From positions 62,001 through 126,000 of the forward strand of contig CAWFEA010000025.1 in NCBI GenBank assembly GCA_963814745.1: a DNA stretch of 64,000 bases, written 5' to 3'. The stretch is from CAWBRT01 sp963814745. Lineage in GTDB: Bacteria; Acidobacteriota; Terriglobia; Terriglobales; Acidobacteriaceae. A model generated the notes under the pieces. It made no database searches. It was not told the DNA's origin and saw only the letters and a list, made by a program, of their open reading frames with translations. Positions 1 through 8,200 of this stretch are shown here, in pieces; the stretch's first letter is position 1, and each line of letters opens with the position of its first letter. The position numbers and the translations under genes are program-made.

Positions 1-505
1 TGTCGTAAGATCCGCCGGGCAGGTCGGTGCGGCCGATGCTGCCGGCAAACAACGTGTCTCCAGCGACCAATCGCTTCTCCGGTTCGAAGTACAGGCAGAT
101 GGAGCCCTCGGTATGCCCCGGCGTGTGCAGCACTTTGCCTTCGAGAGCGCCGGCCTTAACCGTGTCGCCGCTGGTGATGCTCTGGTCGATCTCGACCTTG
201 CCGGGCGGACGCATCCCGAGCCAAGCGGCCTGCATGTCCAGCATGCGCAGCAGGGCGGCGTCGTTCTGGTTCAGAAGGATCGGCGCGCCAGTGCGTTGCT
301 TGAGCTTCATGGCGCCGCCGACGTGATCGAGATGGGCGTGCGTGACCACGATCTGCTTCACTTGGAGCCCGTGGCGGTTGACGATCTCCAGGACCGCATC
401 GACGTCGTCGCCCGGATCGATGACCATCGCTTCGTGACTGTTCTCGTCGCCTACGATTGAGCAATTGCACTGCAACGGGCCGACCGGCAGAATCTCATGA
501 ATCAT
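1..505 (-). CDS. MBL-fold metallo-hydrolase (glyoxalase II-like), 3' end outside the window
   Basis: Reading the minus strand from ATG at 505 gives an open frame of 168 codons that runs off the window start. It carries the metallo-beta-lactamase signature THAHLDHVGG (residues 55-64), a second metal-ligand motif HTPGHTEGS (about 128-136) and GDTLF (about 149-153). These are the two-metal ligands of glyoxalase II-like hydrolases. Its start overlaps the stop of the upstream aminotransferase by 4 bases (ATGA), suggesting translational coupling. The substrate cannot be told; thioester hydrolysis is typical of close relatives. The C-terminus is not visible. Confidence 0.88.
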   Translation of the reverse strand, partial: MIHEILPVGPLQCNCSIVGDENSHEAMVIDPGDDVDAVLEIVNRHGLQVKQIVVTHAHLDHVGGAMKLKQRTGAPILLNQNDAALLRMLDMQAAWLGMRPPGKVEIDQSITSGDTVKAGALEGKVLHTPGHTEGSICLYFEPEKRLVAGDTLFAGSIGRTDLPGGSYD

Positions 506-1674
506 GTATTTATCATACCGGACAAGGCAAGCAGCCGTCGCACGCCCTCGGCGAAAACAGCCTCCGGCGCAATCAGGCTAAGGACGAGAAAGCACCCTCC
601 GCTAAAGCCGAAGCAGTGCCCAGGATGGACCAGCACACCGGCCTCGCGAAGCAAGGCAATCGCGAACTCTTCATCGGCACCGACGGCGGGGATTCGCAGC
701 GCCGCGTACCAGCCGCCTTCGACGCGCAAACGATGACAAAGCTGCTGCCGTGAAAGCTGCGCGTCCAGCCCGGCGAGATTGTTGCGAATTCGCCGGCCGA
801 GTTGCGGCTGCACGGAGTGCCGAACCTCCAGCAACTCCGCCGTAGCGAGTTGCACGGGCGCATTGGGAGAGAGATAGGTATCGGCTATGACTTCCAGCCT
901 GCTCATGGCCTCGGCGGCCAAGTCCTCAGGCCCGCTGCATGCGATCCAGGCCATCTTCATCTGCGGCAGACCGCTGATTTTCGACAGGCCGCTGAGGATG
1001 AAACTCAAGGCGCCGCGGTTGCCGCAGAAGCTGTGCCGCTCACCGGATTCGACCGCGTAGTCTAGGAAAACCTCGTCGGCAATCAGCGCCATTTGGTGCT
1101 CGCGACAGAGAGCGTTGAGCCGATCGAGTTCCCACGGTTTCACGTAAGAGCCGGTGGGATTGTTAGGGTGCACCACGAGCACTGCCCGGGAACGCCCGCT
1201 GATGCCCCGGCGCAGCGACTCGAATTCGATCTGCCAGCCCTCGTCGTATACCAGTTCGAATGGAACGATGCGGACGTCCTGGATATCGGCTAGGAACTCG
1301 AAAAGCGGGTAGCTCGGAGTCGGGACCAGCACTTCGTCGCCGGGATCGCAGAGCAGGCGAAAGCAGTACGAATAAGCTTCGCTGGTGCTGACGGTCAGGA
1401 TCAGGCGCTCGGGATCGATCCTGGCGCCCTGCTGCGCATAATAGCCGGCTATGGATTGGCGCGCGACGAGCAAGCCTTTGGCGGCGGGTTCATAGGACCC
1501 GGCGCGCTCGTCGGCCAGGGCAGACGCGATCCGCCGGGCGGGATATTCCAGGCCGACCGCGGTCGGATTCGAGACCGTCAAGTCCAGCAACTCGCGACCG
1601 CTCCTGCCGTGCTCCTCAAGAGCAAGCGTGAGCGCGTTTCGCACCAAATCCCAGTTGGTTCGTCGGGCAAACAT
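502..1674 (-). CDS. PLP-dependent class I/II aminotransferase
   Basis: A 390-residue fold-type I aminotransferase. Visible family signatures are HPNNPTGSY (about 169-177), the Asp that contacts the PLP ring in IADEVF (about 198-203) and the PLP-binding lysine in SGLSKISGLPQMK (K232). Length is normal for the family. It would transfer an amino group between an amino acid and a 2-oxo acid in the cytoplasm; the substrate cannot be inferred from sequence alone. The stop overlaps the start of the downstream MBL hydrolase, so the two are probably co-transcribed. Start ATG at 1674 gives the expected N-terminus. Confidence 0.88.
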   Translation of the reverse strand: MFARRTNWDLVRNALTLALEEHGRSGRELLDLTVSNPTAVGLEYPARRIASALADERAGSYEPAAKGLLVARQSIAGYYAQQGARIDPERLILTVSTSEAYSYCFRLLCDPGDEVLVPTPSYPLFEFLADIQDVRIVPFELVYDEGWQIEFESLRRGISGRSRAVLVVHPNNPTGSYVKPWELDRLNALCREHQMALIADEVFLDYAVESGERHSFCGNRGALSFILSGLSKISGLPQMKMAWIACSGPEDLAAEAMSRLEVIADTYLSPNAPVQLATAELLEVRHSVQPQLGRRIRNNLAGLDAQLSRQQLCHRLRVEGGWYAALRIPAVGADEEFAIALLREAGVLVHPGHCFGFSGGCFLVLSLIAPEAVFAEGVRRLLALSGMINT

Positions 1675-1827
1675 CCGGACTCCAATCTATCATTCCCTGG
1701 CAGCGGCATTGGTTTGGGTTTGGGGCATGCGGTTTTGCCGCGCCTGGCTTGAGCGCGCGCGCCCAGATATGCCTCCCGATAGGACAATCCGCTAAATAAT
1801 GAATAACTTGCGGAAGGCAGGCGGTGG

Positions 1828-1853
1828 TGTAACCAAAATGATGCCCCTTCGTC
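1828..1853 (+). promoter_or_regulatory. possible ECF-type promoter upstream of the secreted coiled-coil gene
   Basis: TGTAAC at 1828-1833 is followed after 16 bases by CGTC at 1850-1853. This resembles the -35 AAC and -10 CGTC arrangement of many extracytoplasmic-function sigma promoters. Transcription would start near 1860 and leave a leader of about 120 bases. The match is by eye only and could be chance in GC-rich DNA. Confidence 0.3.
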
Positions 1854-1866
1854 ACCCCGCGAAAAA

Positions 1867-1921
1867 CATACATTTTCCGCGAAACAGGGCTAAAATGTAT
1901 GCCAGCAACTTACCTGTAAGT
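1867..1921. repeat. two inverted repeats in the leader of the secreted coiled-coil gene
   Basis: CATACATTTT (1867-1876) is perfectly complementary to AAAATGTATG (1892-1901), a 10-bp stem with a 15-base loop. Immediately after it, ACTTAC-CT-GTAAGT (1908-1921) is a 6-bp inverted repeat. They lie in the 309-base gene-free stretch 1675-1983, where I see no other gene. They could be operators or leader RNA structure; neither has a U-tract that would make it an obvious terminator. Confidence 0.45.
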
Positions 1922-1983
1922 AGTTGCCTGCGGCCTTGCCGGCTTGGCCGGCAGCGAGCAACGATCTGACGCTGGGTGAAGAG

Positions 1984-2583
1984 ATGAATGCTCTTACGCG
2001 ATTTGTAATTGTACTGGTCCTCAGTCTCGGCGCATGTACTCTGCTTGCACAGAGCTTGGGCGACGTGGCGCGCGAAACTCGTAATGCGCCTCGCCCGCGC
2101 GCCAAGAAGGTAGTGACAAACGACGAAATCCCGTCGGTTGACACCATGAGTACGGCGTCTGGCGCGAAGGATTCGGCGGAAGGCAGCGATAGCAAGACTA
2201 ATCCTAAAGGCGCGAATAAAGCGGACGGCGAGAAGGCCGCCAAAGGAGCTGGGGCGGAATCGGCCGCCAGTGATCCGGCAAAAAATGCCGAGGAACAAAA
2301 GAAACTGGAGGCGGATTGGAATGCTAAATTCTCACAGGAGCAGGAAAAAATCTCGCTTCTGGAGCGCGAATTCAAAGTGTCGGAGCAAGAGGCTCGGCAA
2401 AAAGAGATCGCTCACATGGCCGATGTGAACGGGCGGGTGAACAATCAGGAGCAATATGCTCAAGCCGAGAAGCTCGACCAGGAGGACTTGGCCCAGAAAC
2501 AGGAAAAACTGAACGCCGAACGCCAGAAACTGGAAAGCATGCAGGAAGACGCCCGGCACGCCGGGGTCAAGCTCCCAGACTGA
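1984..2583 (+). CDS. secreted protein with C-terminal coiled coil, unknown function
   Basis: Start at ATG 1984 gives a 199-residue protein with a clear signal peptide: a hydrophobic core after MNALTR, then an Ala-rich end near residue 23. A conserved-looking LGDVARETR stretch follows, then a low-complexity Lys/Ala/Gly linker. The last 90 residues are rich in Glu, Lys and Gln, with heptad character typical of a coiled coil. The upstream in-frame start at 1924 would put charged and Pro-rich residues before the signal peptide, so it was not used. I do not recognise a functional domain. Proteins with this architecture are common in Acidobacteriota, so a periplasmic structural role is a guess. A strong terminator follows at 2631-2655. 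Confidence 0.7.
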   Translation: MNALTRFVIVLVLSLGACTLLAQSLGDVARETRNAPRPRAKKVVTNDEIPSVDTMSTASGAKDSAEGSDSKTNPKGANKADGEKAAKGAGAESAASDPAKNAEEQKKLEADWNAKFSQEQEKISLLEREFKVSEQEARQKEIAHMADVNGRVNNQEQYAQAEKLDQEDLAQKQEKLNAERQKLESMQEDARHAGVKLPD

Positions 2584-2630
2584 ATCTCCGTTCTTCTTTT
2601 TCTAATCCCTTCCGATCCACTCGGACCAAA

Positions 2631-2655
2631 AAGGCGCGCTGAGCAAGCGCGCCTT
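2631..2655. terminator. bidirectional intrinsic terminator
   Basis: AAGGCGCGCT (2631-2640) pairs perfectly with AGCGCGCCTT (2646-2655) around loop GAGCA. It sits between the convergent coiled-coil gene (ends 2583) and TPR gene (ends 2676). An A-run precedes it on the plus strand, serving as the U-tract for minus-strand transcripts, and a weaker T-rich segment follows it. It therefore probably stops transcripts from both sides. Confidence 0.75.
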
Positions 2656-2675
2656 GCTATTTGAAGCGCCGTTCG

Positions 2676-3284
2676 CTAGTTTTTGGGCGCCCCAGCAGTT
2701 GGCGCGGCGGGGACCGCCTGCGGCTGTTTGGCTGATTCAGGCGCCGCTTGAGGCAGATTGGAAAGCGCTTTTTGCGCCGCTTTGGCGTGCGGGCCCTCCG
2801 GCAGAAGTTTTAAGTATGCCTGGTATCGGGCTCGCGCCTCCTGGGAAAGTCCGAGTTTCTCGCAGCTCTCGCCAGCCTTGAAAGTCGCCTCGGCATCGTT
2901 GGGTTTCCATTGCAGGGCTTCCTGATAGCGGCTGAGAGCGGCCTTGAAATTGTCCCGCCGGAAGTAGAAGTCGCCGACCTCGATGGCCTTCCGCGCCTTT
3001 TGGGGATTGTAGGAATACAGCTTCAGCATCTCGTCGGCGACACCGCTGTTCGGGTGTTCTCTCGCGTCGCCCATTGGAGGGTTGAGATTGATCTTGGTGT
3101 CCCTGCTGGAGCTCTCGCCGGTTTCGTCCAGCGAACGCGGCGGAGTGTTGTCTGTCGCCGGAAGCTTCTTGGTCTGCTGCTGCGGTTGACTTGGCAACTG
3201 CGCGGGGAATTCCTCGGGAGGATATTGCTGGGCCGCGGCCCAACCGGCCAGCAAAATCCAGACGATACCGATCATCACTCGCAT
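2676..3284 (-). CDS. secreted TPR-repeat protein
   Basis: A 202-residue protein with an N-terminal signal peptide (MRVMIGIVWILLAGWAAA, cleavage after about residue 18) and a Pro/Gln-rich linker. Two to three tetratricopeptide repeats span about residues 95-170, with the patterns GDFYFRRDNFKAALSRYQEA and AGESCEKLGLSQEARARYQA. It ends with an Ala/Pro tail. The TPR superhelix mediates protein-protein contacts. The export signal and outer-membrane-associated TPR families (BamD/YbgF-like) suggest envelope assembly, but no specific partner can be named. It converges on the upstream gene across the terminator at 2631-2655. Confidence 0.75.
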   Translation of the reverse strand: MRVMIGIVWILLAGWAAAQQYPPEEFPAQLPSQPQQQTKKLPATDNTPPRSLDETGESSSRDTKINLNPPMGDAREHPNSGVADEMLKLYSYNPQKARKAIEVGDFYFRRDNFKAALSRYQEALQWKPNDAEATFKAGESCEKLGLSQEARARYQAYLKLLPEGPHAKAAQKALSNLPQAAPESAKQPQAVPAAPTAGAPKN

Positions 3285-3298
3285 GGGACTATTGTAAG

Positions 3299-3851
3299 TC
3301 AGCGGCTCTCGCGCTGGCGAAGGCGGAATCGGCGAACATTTCTGCGTTCTTCGCCTTCCAACTCTACCTGGAGTTCGGCGTTGGCTGAGCGTGCGCCGTC
3401 GATCCGAAGCATAGCCATCCCCTCAGGATCGGTTACGGGTTCGGAGATCAGCTCGGGTGGAAGCACGCTGTCCGGCGGCCAGGAAGCATCTAAGCTTCAC
3501 ATCGGAGACGGCAACTCCGGCACGGGTCACCTGGAATCCCAGGACAAGCTCCCCGCCCTCGCGCTTGACGCCGGTGCAACGCAAATTGAGATTCAGGTCC
3601 GCAGTCTCGGCCTTCACTAACTCCAAGCGCCCCGCGCGAATACACTCCACCACCGAGCGATGCTGCAGACGGAGAGACTCCTGCACCGATTGCGGGTCGC
3701 CCTCGTGCTCCGAAGGAGCCGAACGCTTGCTGATGCAGTGCCCTTTGACGAACACCTGCGTCTCCAGCAGCCGGTCGTAGTCCCGCGCTTCGCTTTGGAC
3801 GTGATAAACCGTGTCGCCTAGGCGGATCTCGGTGTTATAGCCAAAGATCAC
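3299..3851 (-). CDS. hypothetical protein, frameshifted near 3480
   Basis: A likely GTG start at 3851 follows the Shine-Dalgarno sequence AGGAGAAC by a few bases. The frame begins VIFGYNTEIRLGDTVYHVQ and continues to about 3480 (..VAVSDVKLRCFLA). Its own frame then ends at 3423 in an unstructured Arg/Ser tail. The adjacent frame continues without a gap as SVLPPELISEPVTDPEGMA and ends at TGA 3299-3301. The joined product would be about 184 residues. A one-base indel near 3480 is the simplest explanation. The N-terminal part looks beta-rich. I do not recognise the family. Confidence 0.55.
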
Positions 3852-4035
3852 AAGTTCTCCTGGCGGCAAATACCTTTGGGGAAGGTTACTCTGTAATTGT
3901 CGAACAGTTCCCGCTTCCTGCAAAGCAGATTCTTGCCCGTGCCGCAAGAAAAGTTGTTGCCTCTGTGGATTACCCGCCCAATGCCCGGCAGCTTTTCCCG
4001 GCGTGAAGTTTCTTCGCGGGCGGTTGGCCGCGTTC

Positions 4036-4065
4036 TTGACTACTAGGACACCTGAACTCTACACT
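4036..4065 (+). promoter_or_regulatory. candidate promoter of the first nuo operon
   Basis: TTGACT (4036-4041) and TACACT (4060-4065) are separated by 18 bases, close to a housekeeping -35/-10 pair. They lie about 40 bases upstream of nuoA. The -35 is good and the -10 is mediocre. The call is by eye. Confidence 0.4.
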
Positions 4066-4106
4066 CAAGTGTTCGCCCCATCATCCTACCCGGGGCGAAT
4101 CGCCCT

Positions 4107-4499
4107 ATGCCGGATAATTATTTTGTGCGCTACATTCCGCTGCTGCTTCATATCGTGGTCGCCTGCGGCCTCGCCGGCGCCATCGTACTGTTATCGACCC
4201 TCGTCGGGCAGCACAAGCACAACCGGGTAAAGATGTCTCCCTACGAATGCGGCATGCAGCCCGTCGGAGATGTCCGGCAGCGCTTCTCCGTGAAGTTTTA
4301 TCTGGTGGCTATGTTGTTCATCCTGTTCGATGTTGAAGCGGTTTTTCTGTACCCCTGGGCAATTCTCCTGAAGGAGCTGAAAATGTTCGGCTTCTGGGAG
4401 ATGGTGGTATACATTGCGATCGTGCTGGTGGGTCTGTTTTACATCTGGAAAAAGGGCGCGCTTGATTGGAACAAGCCCGCCAGGAACGAGGTCCTGTAA
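4107..4499 (+). CDS. nuoA: NADH-quinone oxidoreductase subunit A (cluster 1)
   Basis: A 130-residue membrane subunit of respiratory complex I. It has the family's three transmembrane helices and the conserved loop MSPYECGMQPVGDVRQRF after helix 1, followed by FYLVAMLFILFDVEAVFLYPW. NuoA helps form the quinone-site entry and the junction between the peripheral and membrane arms in the inner membrane. It is the first gene of a 14-kb plus-strand operon. Normally nuoB follows nuoA; here nuoC starts 5 bases after the nuoA stop, so nuoB is missing at this locus. A second, divergent nuoA lies at 31761-32117. Confidence 0.95.
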   Translation: MPDNYFVRYIPLLLHIVVACGLAGAIVLLSTLVGQHKHNRVKMSPYECGMQPVGDVRQRFSVKFYLVAMLFILFDVEAVFLYPWAILLKELKMFGFWEMVVYIAIVLVGLFYIWKKGALDWNKPARNEVL

Positions 4500-4504
4500 A
4501 CCTG

Positions 4505-5002
4505 ATGGCACCGGCTCCCGCAATTACCGAGATGGAACAGCTAAAAGACCGCGCGGCGCTGGCCCGGTTGCTTTCCTGGAAGTCGGATGCCGTTACCGGC
4601 GCGAAATTCGATCGCGGCGAATTGACCATTTGGATTCGGCGCGAATCGCTGCGCGAGGCATGTGAACTGCTTCGGGACGATGCCTCCACCCAGTTCAATT
4701 TTCTCTCCGACGTCACCTGTGTAGACTGGTATCCCGCGGAACCGCGCTTTGAAGTTGTCTATTCCCTGCTCTCGATGCCGCGCAAGGAGCGTATCCGGAT
4801 CAAGGTGAAGCTGGATTCCAGCGATCCGAGCGTGGAATCGCTTACCAGCCTGTGGCCCGGCGCGAATCCGTTCGAGCGCGAGGTCTTCGACCTGTTCGGG
4901 GTTCGTTTTAATGGCCATCCGTATCTGCGCCGCATCATGATGCCGGAGGACTGGCAGGGCCATCCGCTGCGCAAGGACTATCCGGTCGAGGGGTATCGCT
5001 GA
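4505..5002 (+). CDS. nuoC: NADH-quinone oxidoreductase subunit C (cluster 1)
   Basis: ATG at 4505 gives a 165-residue NuoC of the 30-kDa subunit family; an earlier in-frame start at 4466 would overlap nuoA. It ends with the family's RIMMPEDWQGHPLRKDYPVEG, preceded by the conserved SLWPGANPFEREVFDLFGV. NuoC is a cofactor-less peripheral-arm subunit that packs against NuoD and NuoB. Its stop overlaps the nuoD start by one base (TGATG). It has none of the Pro/Ala-rich extension of its paralogue at 30659-31504. Confidence 0.95.
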   Translation: MAPAPAITEMEQLKDRAALARLLSWKSDAVTGAKFDRGELTIWIRRESLREACELLRDDASTQFNFLSDVTCVDWYPAEPRFEVVYSLLSMPRKERIRIKVKLDSSDPSVESLTSLWPGANPFEREVFDLFGVRFNGHPYLRRIMMPEDWQGHPLRKDYPVEGYR

Positions 5003-6216
5003 TGTCCAGCAAGTTCGGCAGCCTTGAGCCAGTCGTCGAGGTCATCGGAGACGACCGCACGATGGTCCTTAACATGGGGCCGCAGCATCCTTCCACGCAT
5101 GGCGTGCTCAGGCTGCTGCTGGAACTCGACGGCGAAACCATCGTCCGCATCCGGCCTGACGTCGGCTACCTGCATACCGGGATCGAGAAGACCTGCGAAG
5201 CCAAGTTTTACCAGCAGGTCGTGCCTCTCACCGACCGCATCGACTATCTGTGCCCGATGACCAACAATCTGGCATACGCACTGGCGGTTGAAAAGCTGCT
5301 CGGGCTGGAGATTCCGAAGCGCGCGCAGTGGATTCGGGTTCTGCTGAACGAGCTGACGCGTCTTAATTCGCACTTGGTCTGGCTGGGGACGCATGCCTTG
5401 GATCTCGGCGCCATGACCGTGTTCCTTTACTGCTTCCGTGAGCGTGAAGACATTCTGCGCCTCTTTGAGGCGGTAAGCGGTCAGCGGATGATGACTTCTT
5501 ACTTCCGCGTCGGCGGGCTCGCGCTGGAAGTCCCGTTGGGATTCTTCGATCGTGTGAAGCGCTTCATCGACGCCTTTCCCTCTCACATAGACGAGTACGA
5601 GAGCCTGCTCACGCAGAACCCGATCTGGACGGGGCGGACCAAAGGCGTAGCTAAGATCACCTACGAGGACGCGATCACGCTGGGGCTCAGCGGCGGCTTG
5701 GCCCGCGGGAGCGGCGTCGATTGGGATCTGCGTCGCGATATGCCGTATTCGAGCTACGACCAGTTCGACTTCAAGGTGCCGATCGCAACCGAGGGCGACG
5801 TTTTTGCTCGGTACGTGGTTCGCGTGCAGGAGATGCGGGAATCGACCAAGATCATTCAGCAGGCGCTGGCCGGCATGCCCGAGGGTCCGATTAAGGCCGA
5901 CGCTCCCAAGGTGGTGCTGCCGGACCGCGAAAAAATGAAGACCCAGATGGAAGCCCTCATCTATCACTTTAAGATTGTGACCGAGGGATTCACGGTTCCG
6001 GCCGGCGAGGTCTATCAGGCGGTCGAGTCGCCGAGGGGCGAAATGGGCTACTACATCGTGAGCGACGGTACTGCCAAGCCGTATCGTGTGCACATGCGCA
6101 GCCCGTCTTTCGCCAACCTGAATGCTATCCTGCCAATGTGCCAGGGACAACTGCTTGCCGACGTGGTGGCGGCGATCGGCAGCATCGATATTGTTTTGGG
6201 AGATGTTGATCGCTAG
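5002..6216 (+). CDS. nuoD: NADH-quinone oxidoreductase subunit D (cluster 1)
   Basis: A 404-residue 49-kDa subunit that lines the quinone-reduction chamber at the NuoB/NuoD interface. It shows the signature MGPQHPSTHGVLRLLLELDG near residue 27 and the VGYLHTGIEK motif. It ends with the conserved DVVAAIGSIDIVLGDVDR, which is the family's normal C-terminus. Complex I NuoD lacks the C-terminal metal-binding Cys of hydrogenases, as here. It is translationally linked to nuoC. A long antisense open frame over it is a GC artefact. Confidence 0.96.
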   Translation: MSSKFGSLEPVVEVIGDDRTMVLNMGPQHPSTHGVLRLLLELDGETIVRIRPDVGYLHTGIEKTCEAKFYQQVVPLTDRIDYLCPMTNNLAYALAVEKLLGLEIPKRAQWIRVLLNELTRLNSHLVWLGTHALDLGAMTVFLYCFREREDILRLFEAVSGQRMMTSYFRVGGLALEVPLGFFDRVKRFIDAFPSHIDEYESLLTQNPIWTGRTKGVAKITYEDAITLGLSGGLARGSGVDWDLRRDMPYSSYDQFDFKVPIATEGDVFARYVVRVQEMRESTKIIQQALAGMPEGPIKADAPKVVLPDREKMKTQMEALIYHFKIVTEGFTVPAGEVYQAVESPRGEMGYYIVSDGTAKPYRVHMRSPSFANLNAILPMCQGQLLADVVAAIGSIDIVLGDVDR

Positions 6217-6331
6217 CGACAGTTCGAGAGATTGGCCGGACGCGACGATCCGTCCAAGTTGGTGGTCACCGCGTGTGGGGCGCGGAAGCTGTTTCGCCGG
6301 CCGGTGAGGCAGGAGATGGGAACTCTGAACG

Positions 6332-6811
6332 ATGAAATTTTCTGACCAACTGGAAGCGCGCTTCGCGGACATGCTTACGCACTACCCCATTAAGCGCTCG
6401 GTGCTGGTTCCGTTCCTGCTTTATGTGCAGGACGAATTGGGCTATTTGACGGACGAGGCCATCGCAGAGATTGCCGGCCGCCTGGAACTGACTCCGCTCG
6501 AAGTGCGCAACGTAATCAGCTATTACTCGATGCTGCGGACCAGGCCCGCGGGGAAATACAACGTGCAGGTCTGCACTAATATTTCGTGCCTGCTGCGCGG
6601 CGGCGAAGAGATTCTCGATTATGCGAAGAAAAAGCTTGGCGTGACGCAGAACAAGGGCATTACGCCCGACGGCATGTTTTCGGTGGAAGAGGTGGAGTGC
6701 ATCGGCGCGTGCAGTTGGGCTCCAGCCATGCAAGTCAACTATGACTTCCACGAGAATCTGACGCCGGAAAAGGTGGACGAGATTATCGATGCATACCGTG
6801 AAAAAGCCTAG
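6332..6811 (+). CDS. nuoE: NADH-quinone oxidoreductase subunit E
   Basis: A 159-residue thioredoxin-like [2Fe-2S] subunit. The four cluster N1a ligands are in CTNISC (about 87-92) and CIGACSWAP (about 131-139). It belongs to the NADH-oxidising module with NuoF and NuoG. It starts 115 bases after nuoD, in a short spacer without other features. Only cluster 1 carries nuoE, so any NADH-linked complex assembled from cluster 2 must borrow this module or use another electron donor. Confidence 0.95.
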   Translation: MKFSDQLEARFADMLTHYPIKRSVLVPFLLYVQDELGYLTDEAIAEIAGRLELTPLEVRNVISYYSMLRTRPAGKYNVQVCTNISCLLRGGEEILDYAKKKLGVTQNKGITPDGMFSVEEVECIGACSWAPAMQVNYDFHENLTPEKVDEIIDAYREKA

Positions 6812-6865
6812 AAATAGTTCGCGCATGGGGACAGGCATCGAGAGCAGGTAACTGAGAACCGGTTC

Positions 6866-8188
6866 ATGGCATATCTGGTTTCACATCCCGACGAGGTCAA
6901 GATCATTTCCCGGCGCTTTGGCATGGGCGCCGTCGACATCGACCGCTATCTCGAGCTCGACGGCTACCAGGCCGTGCAAAAGGCTCTGCAGGTTGGACCG
7001 GAAGCCATCATCAGCGAGATGAAAGCATCCAATCTGCGCGGACGCGGCGGCGCCGGTTTTCCGACGGGCATGAAGTGGTCATTCGTCCCGAAAGAATCGG
7101 CGAAGCCCAAGTACGTGCTCTGCAACGGAGACGAGTCCGAGCCGGGGACGTGCAAGGACCGCCTGATTTTCGAACACGACCCGCACGCCGTCATCGAGGG
7201 CGTGATGATCGCCGCCATCGCCATCAACTCGCACAAAGGCTACGTCTACATCCGTGGCGAGTATCGCTATCTCTCCGAGATCATGCAGAAAGCCATTGCC
7301 GACGCTTACGCCAAGGGCTTTCTGGGAAAAGACATTTTCGGCAGCGGCTACGATTTGGACGTGTACTGGCACGGCGGCGCCGGCGCCTATGAGGTTGGCG
7401 AGGAATCCGCGCTGATGGAGTCGCTGGAAGGCAAGCGCGGTGTACCGCGCATCAAGCCGCCATTCCCTGCCGTGGTCGGGCTCTGGGGCGGACCGACGGT
7501 GATCAATAACGCCGAGACCCTGGCAACTGTGCCGCATATCATGCTGATGGGCGGGCAGAAATACGCCGAGATAGGAACACCGCGCAATGGCGGCACCCGC
7601 CTGTTTTGTCTGAGCGGGCACGTATCCAGGCCGGGCGTCTATGAATTGCCTATGGGTTACAACCTCAAACGGATGATCTACGAGGTTGGCGGCGGCATTG
7701 CCAACGGCAACAAGTTGAAGGCGGTCGTTCCCGGCGGGTCTTCCGTTCCCGTGCTGAAGGCCGATGAAATCGACGTGGCGATGGATTTCGATGCCATGAT
7801 GAAGGCCGGCACCATGCTCGGTTCCGGCGGCGTGGTGGTGCTCGACGACCAAACCTGCATCGTCAAGTTCGCCTTGCGCACGATTCAGTTCTATCAGCAC
7901 GAGAGCTGCGGCTGGTGCATACCATGCCGCGAAGGGACCGACTGGCTGCGAAAGACTCTGCGGCGCTTCCACGCCGGAGGCGGAGTCGCAAAGGATATCG
8001 ATAACATGCAGTACCTGGCCGAGAACATGCTCGGACGCACGTTCTGCCCCTTGGGCGACGCCGCCGCCATGCCGACCATCGGCTTTGTGACCAAGTTTCG
8101 CAAGGAGTTTGAGGATCACCTGGAGGGCCGCCCGTGCCCGTATGAGAAAGCGGGCGCTGAACGTCCGGTCGCAGTGGAGGCACACTGA
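6866..8188 (+). CDS. nuoF: NADH-quinone oxidoreductase subunit F
   Basis: A 440-residue flavoprotein that oxidises NADH. It shows the Gly-rich NADH/FMN site GRGGAGFPTGMKW (about 57-69) and CNGDESEPGTCKDR for FMN. The [4Fe-4S] N3 ligands are in ESCGWCIPCREGT plus a later Cys in TFCPLGDAA. It passes electrons from FMN to N3 and then into NuoG. It is followed after 12 bases by an unusual DinB-family gene rather than directly by nuoG. Confidence 0.96.
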   Translation: MAYLVSHPDEVKIISRRFGMGAVDIDRYLELDGYQAVQKALQVGPEAIISEMKASNLRGRGGAGFPTGMKWSFVPKESAKPKYVLCNGDESEPGTCKDRLIFEHDPHAVIEGVMIAAIAINSHKGYVYIRGEYRYLSEIMQKAIADAYAKGFLGKDIFGSGYDLDVYWHGGAGAYEVGEESALMESLEGKRGVPRIKPPFPAVVGLWGGPTVINNAETLATVPHIMLMGGQKYAEIGTPRNGGTRLFCLSGHVSRPGVYELPMGYNLKRMIYEVGGGIANGNKLKAVVPGGSSVPVLKADEIDVAMDFDAMMKAGTMLGSGGVVVLDDQTCIVKFALRTIQFYQHESCGWCIPCREGTDWLRKTLRRFHAGGGVAKDIDNMQYLAENMLGRTFCPLGDAAAMPTIGFVTKFRKEFEDHLEGRPCPYEKAGAERPVAVEAH

Positions 8189-8200
8189 GGAGGGATGGAA

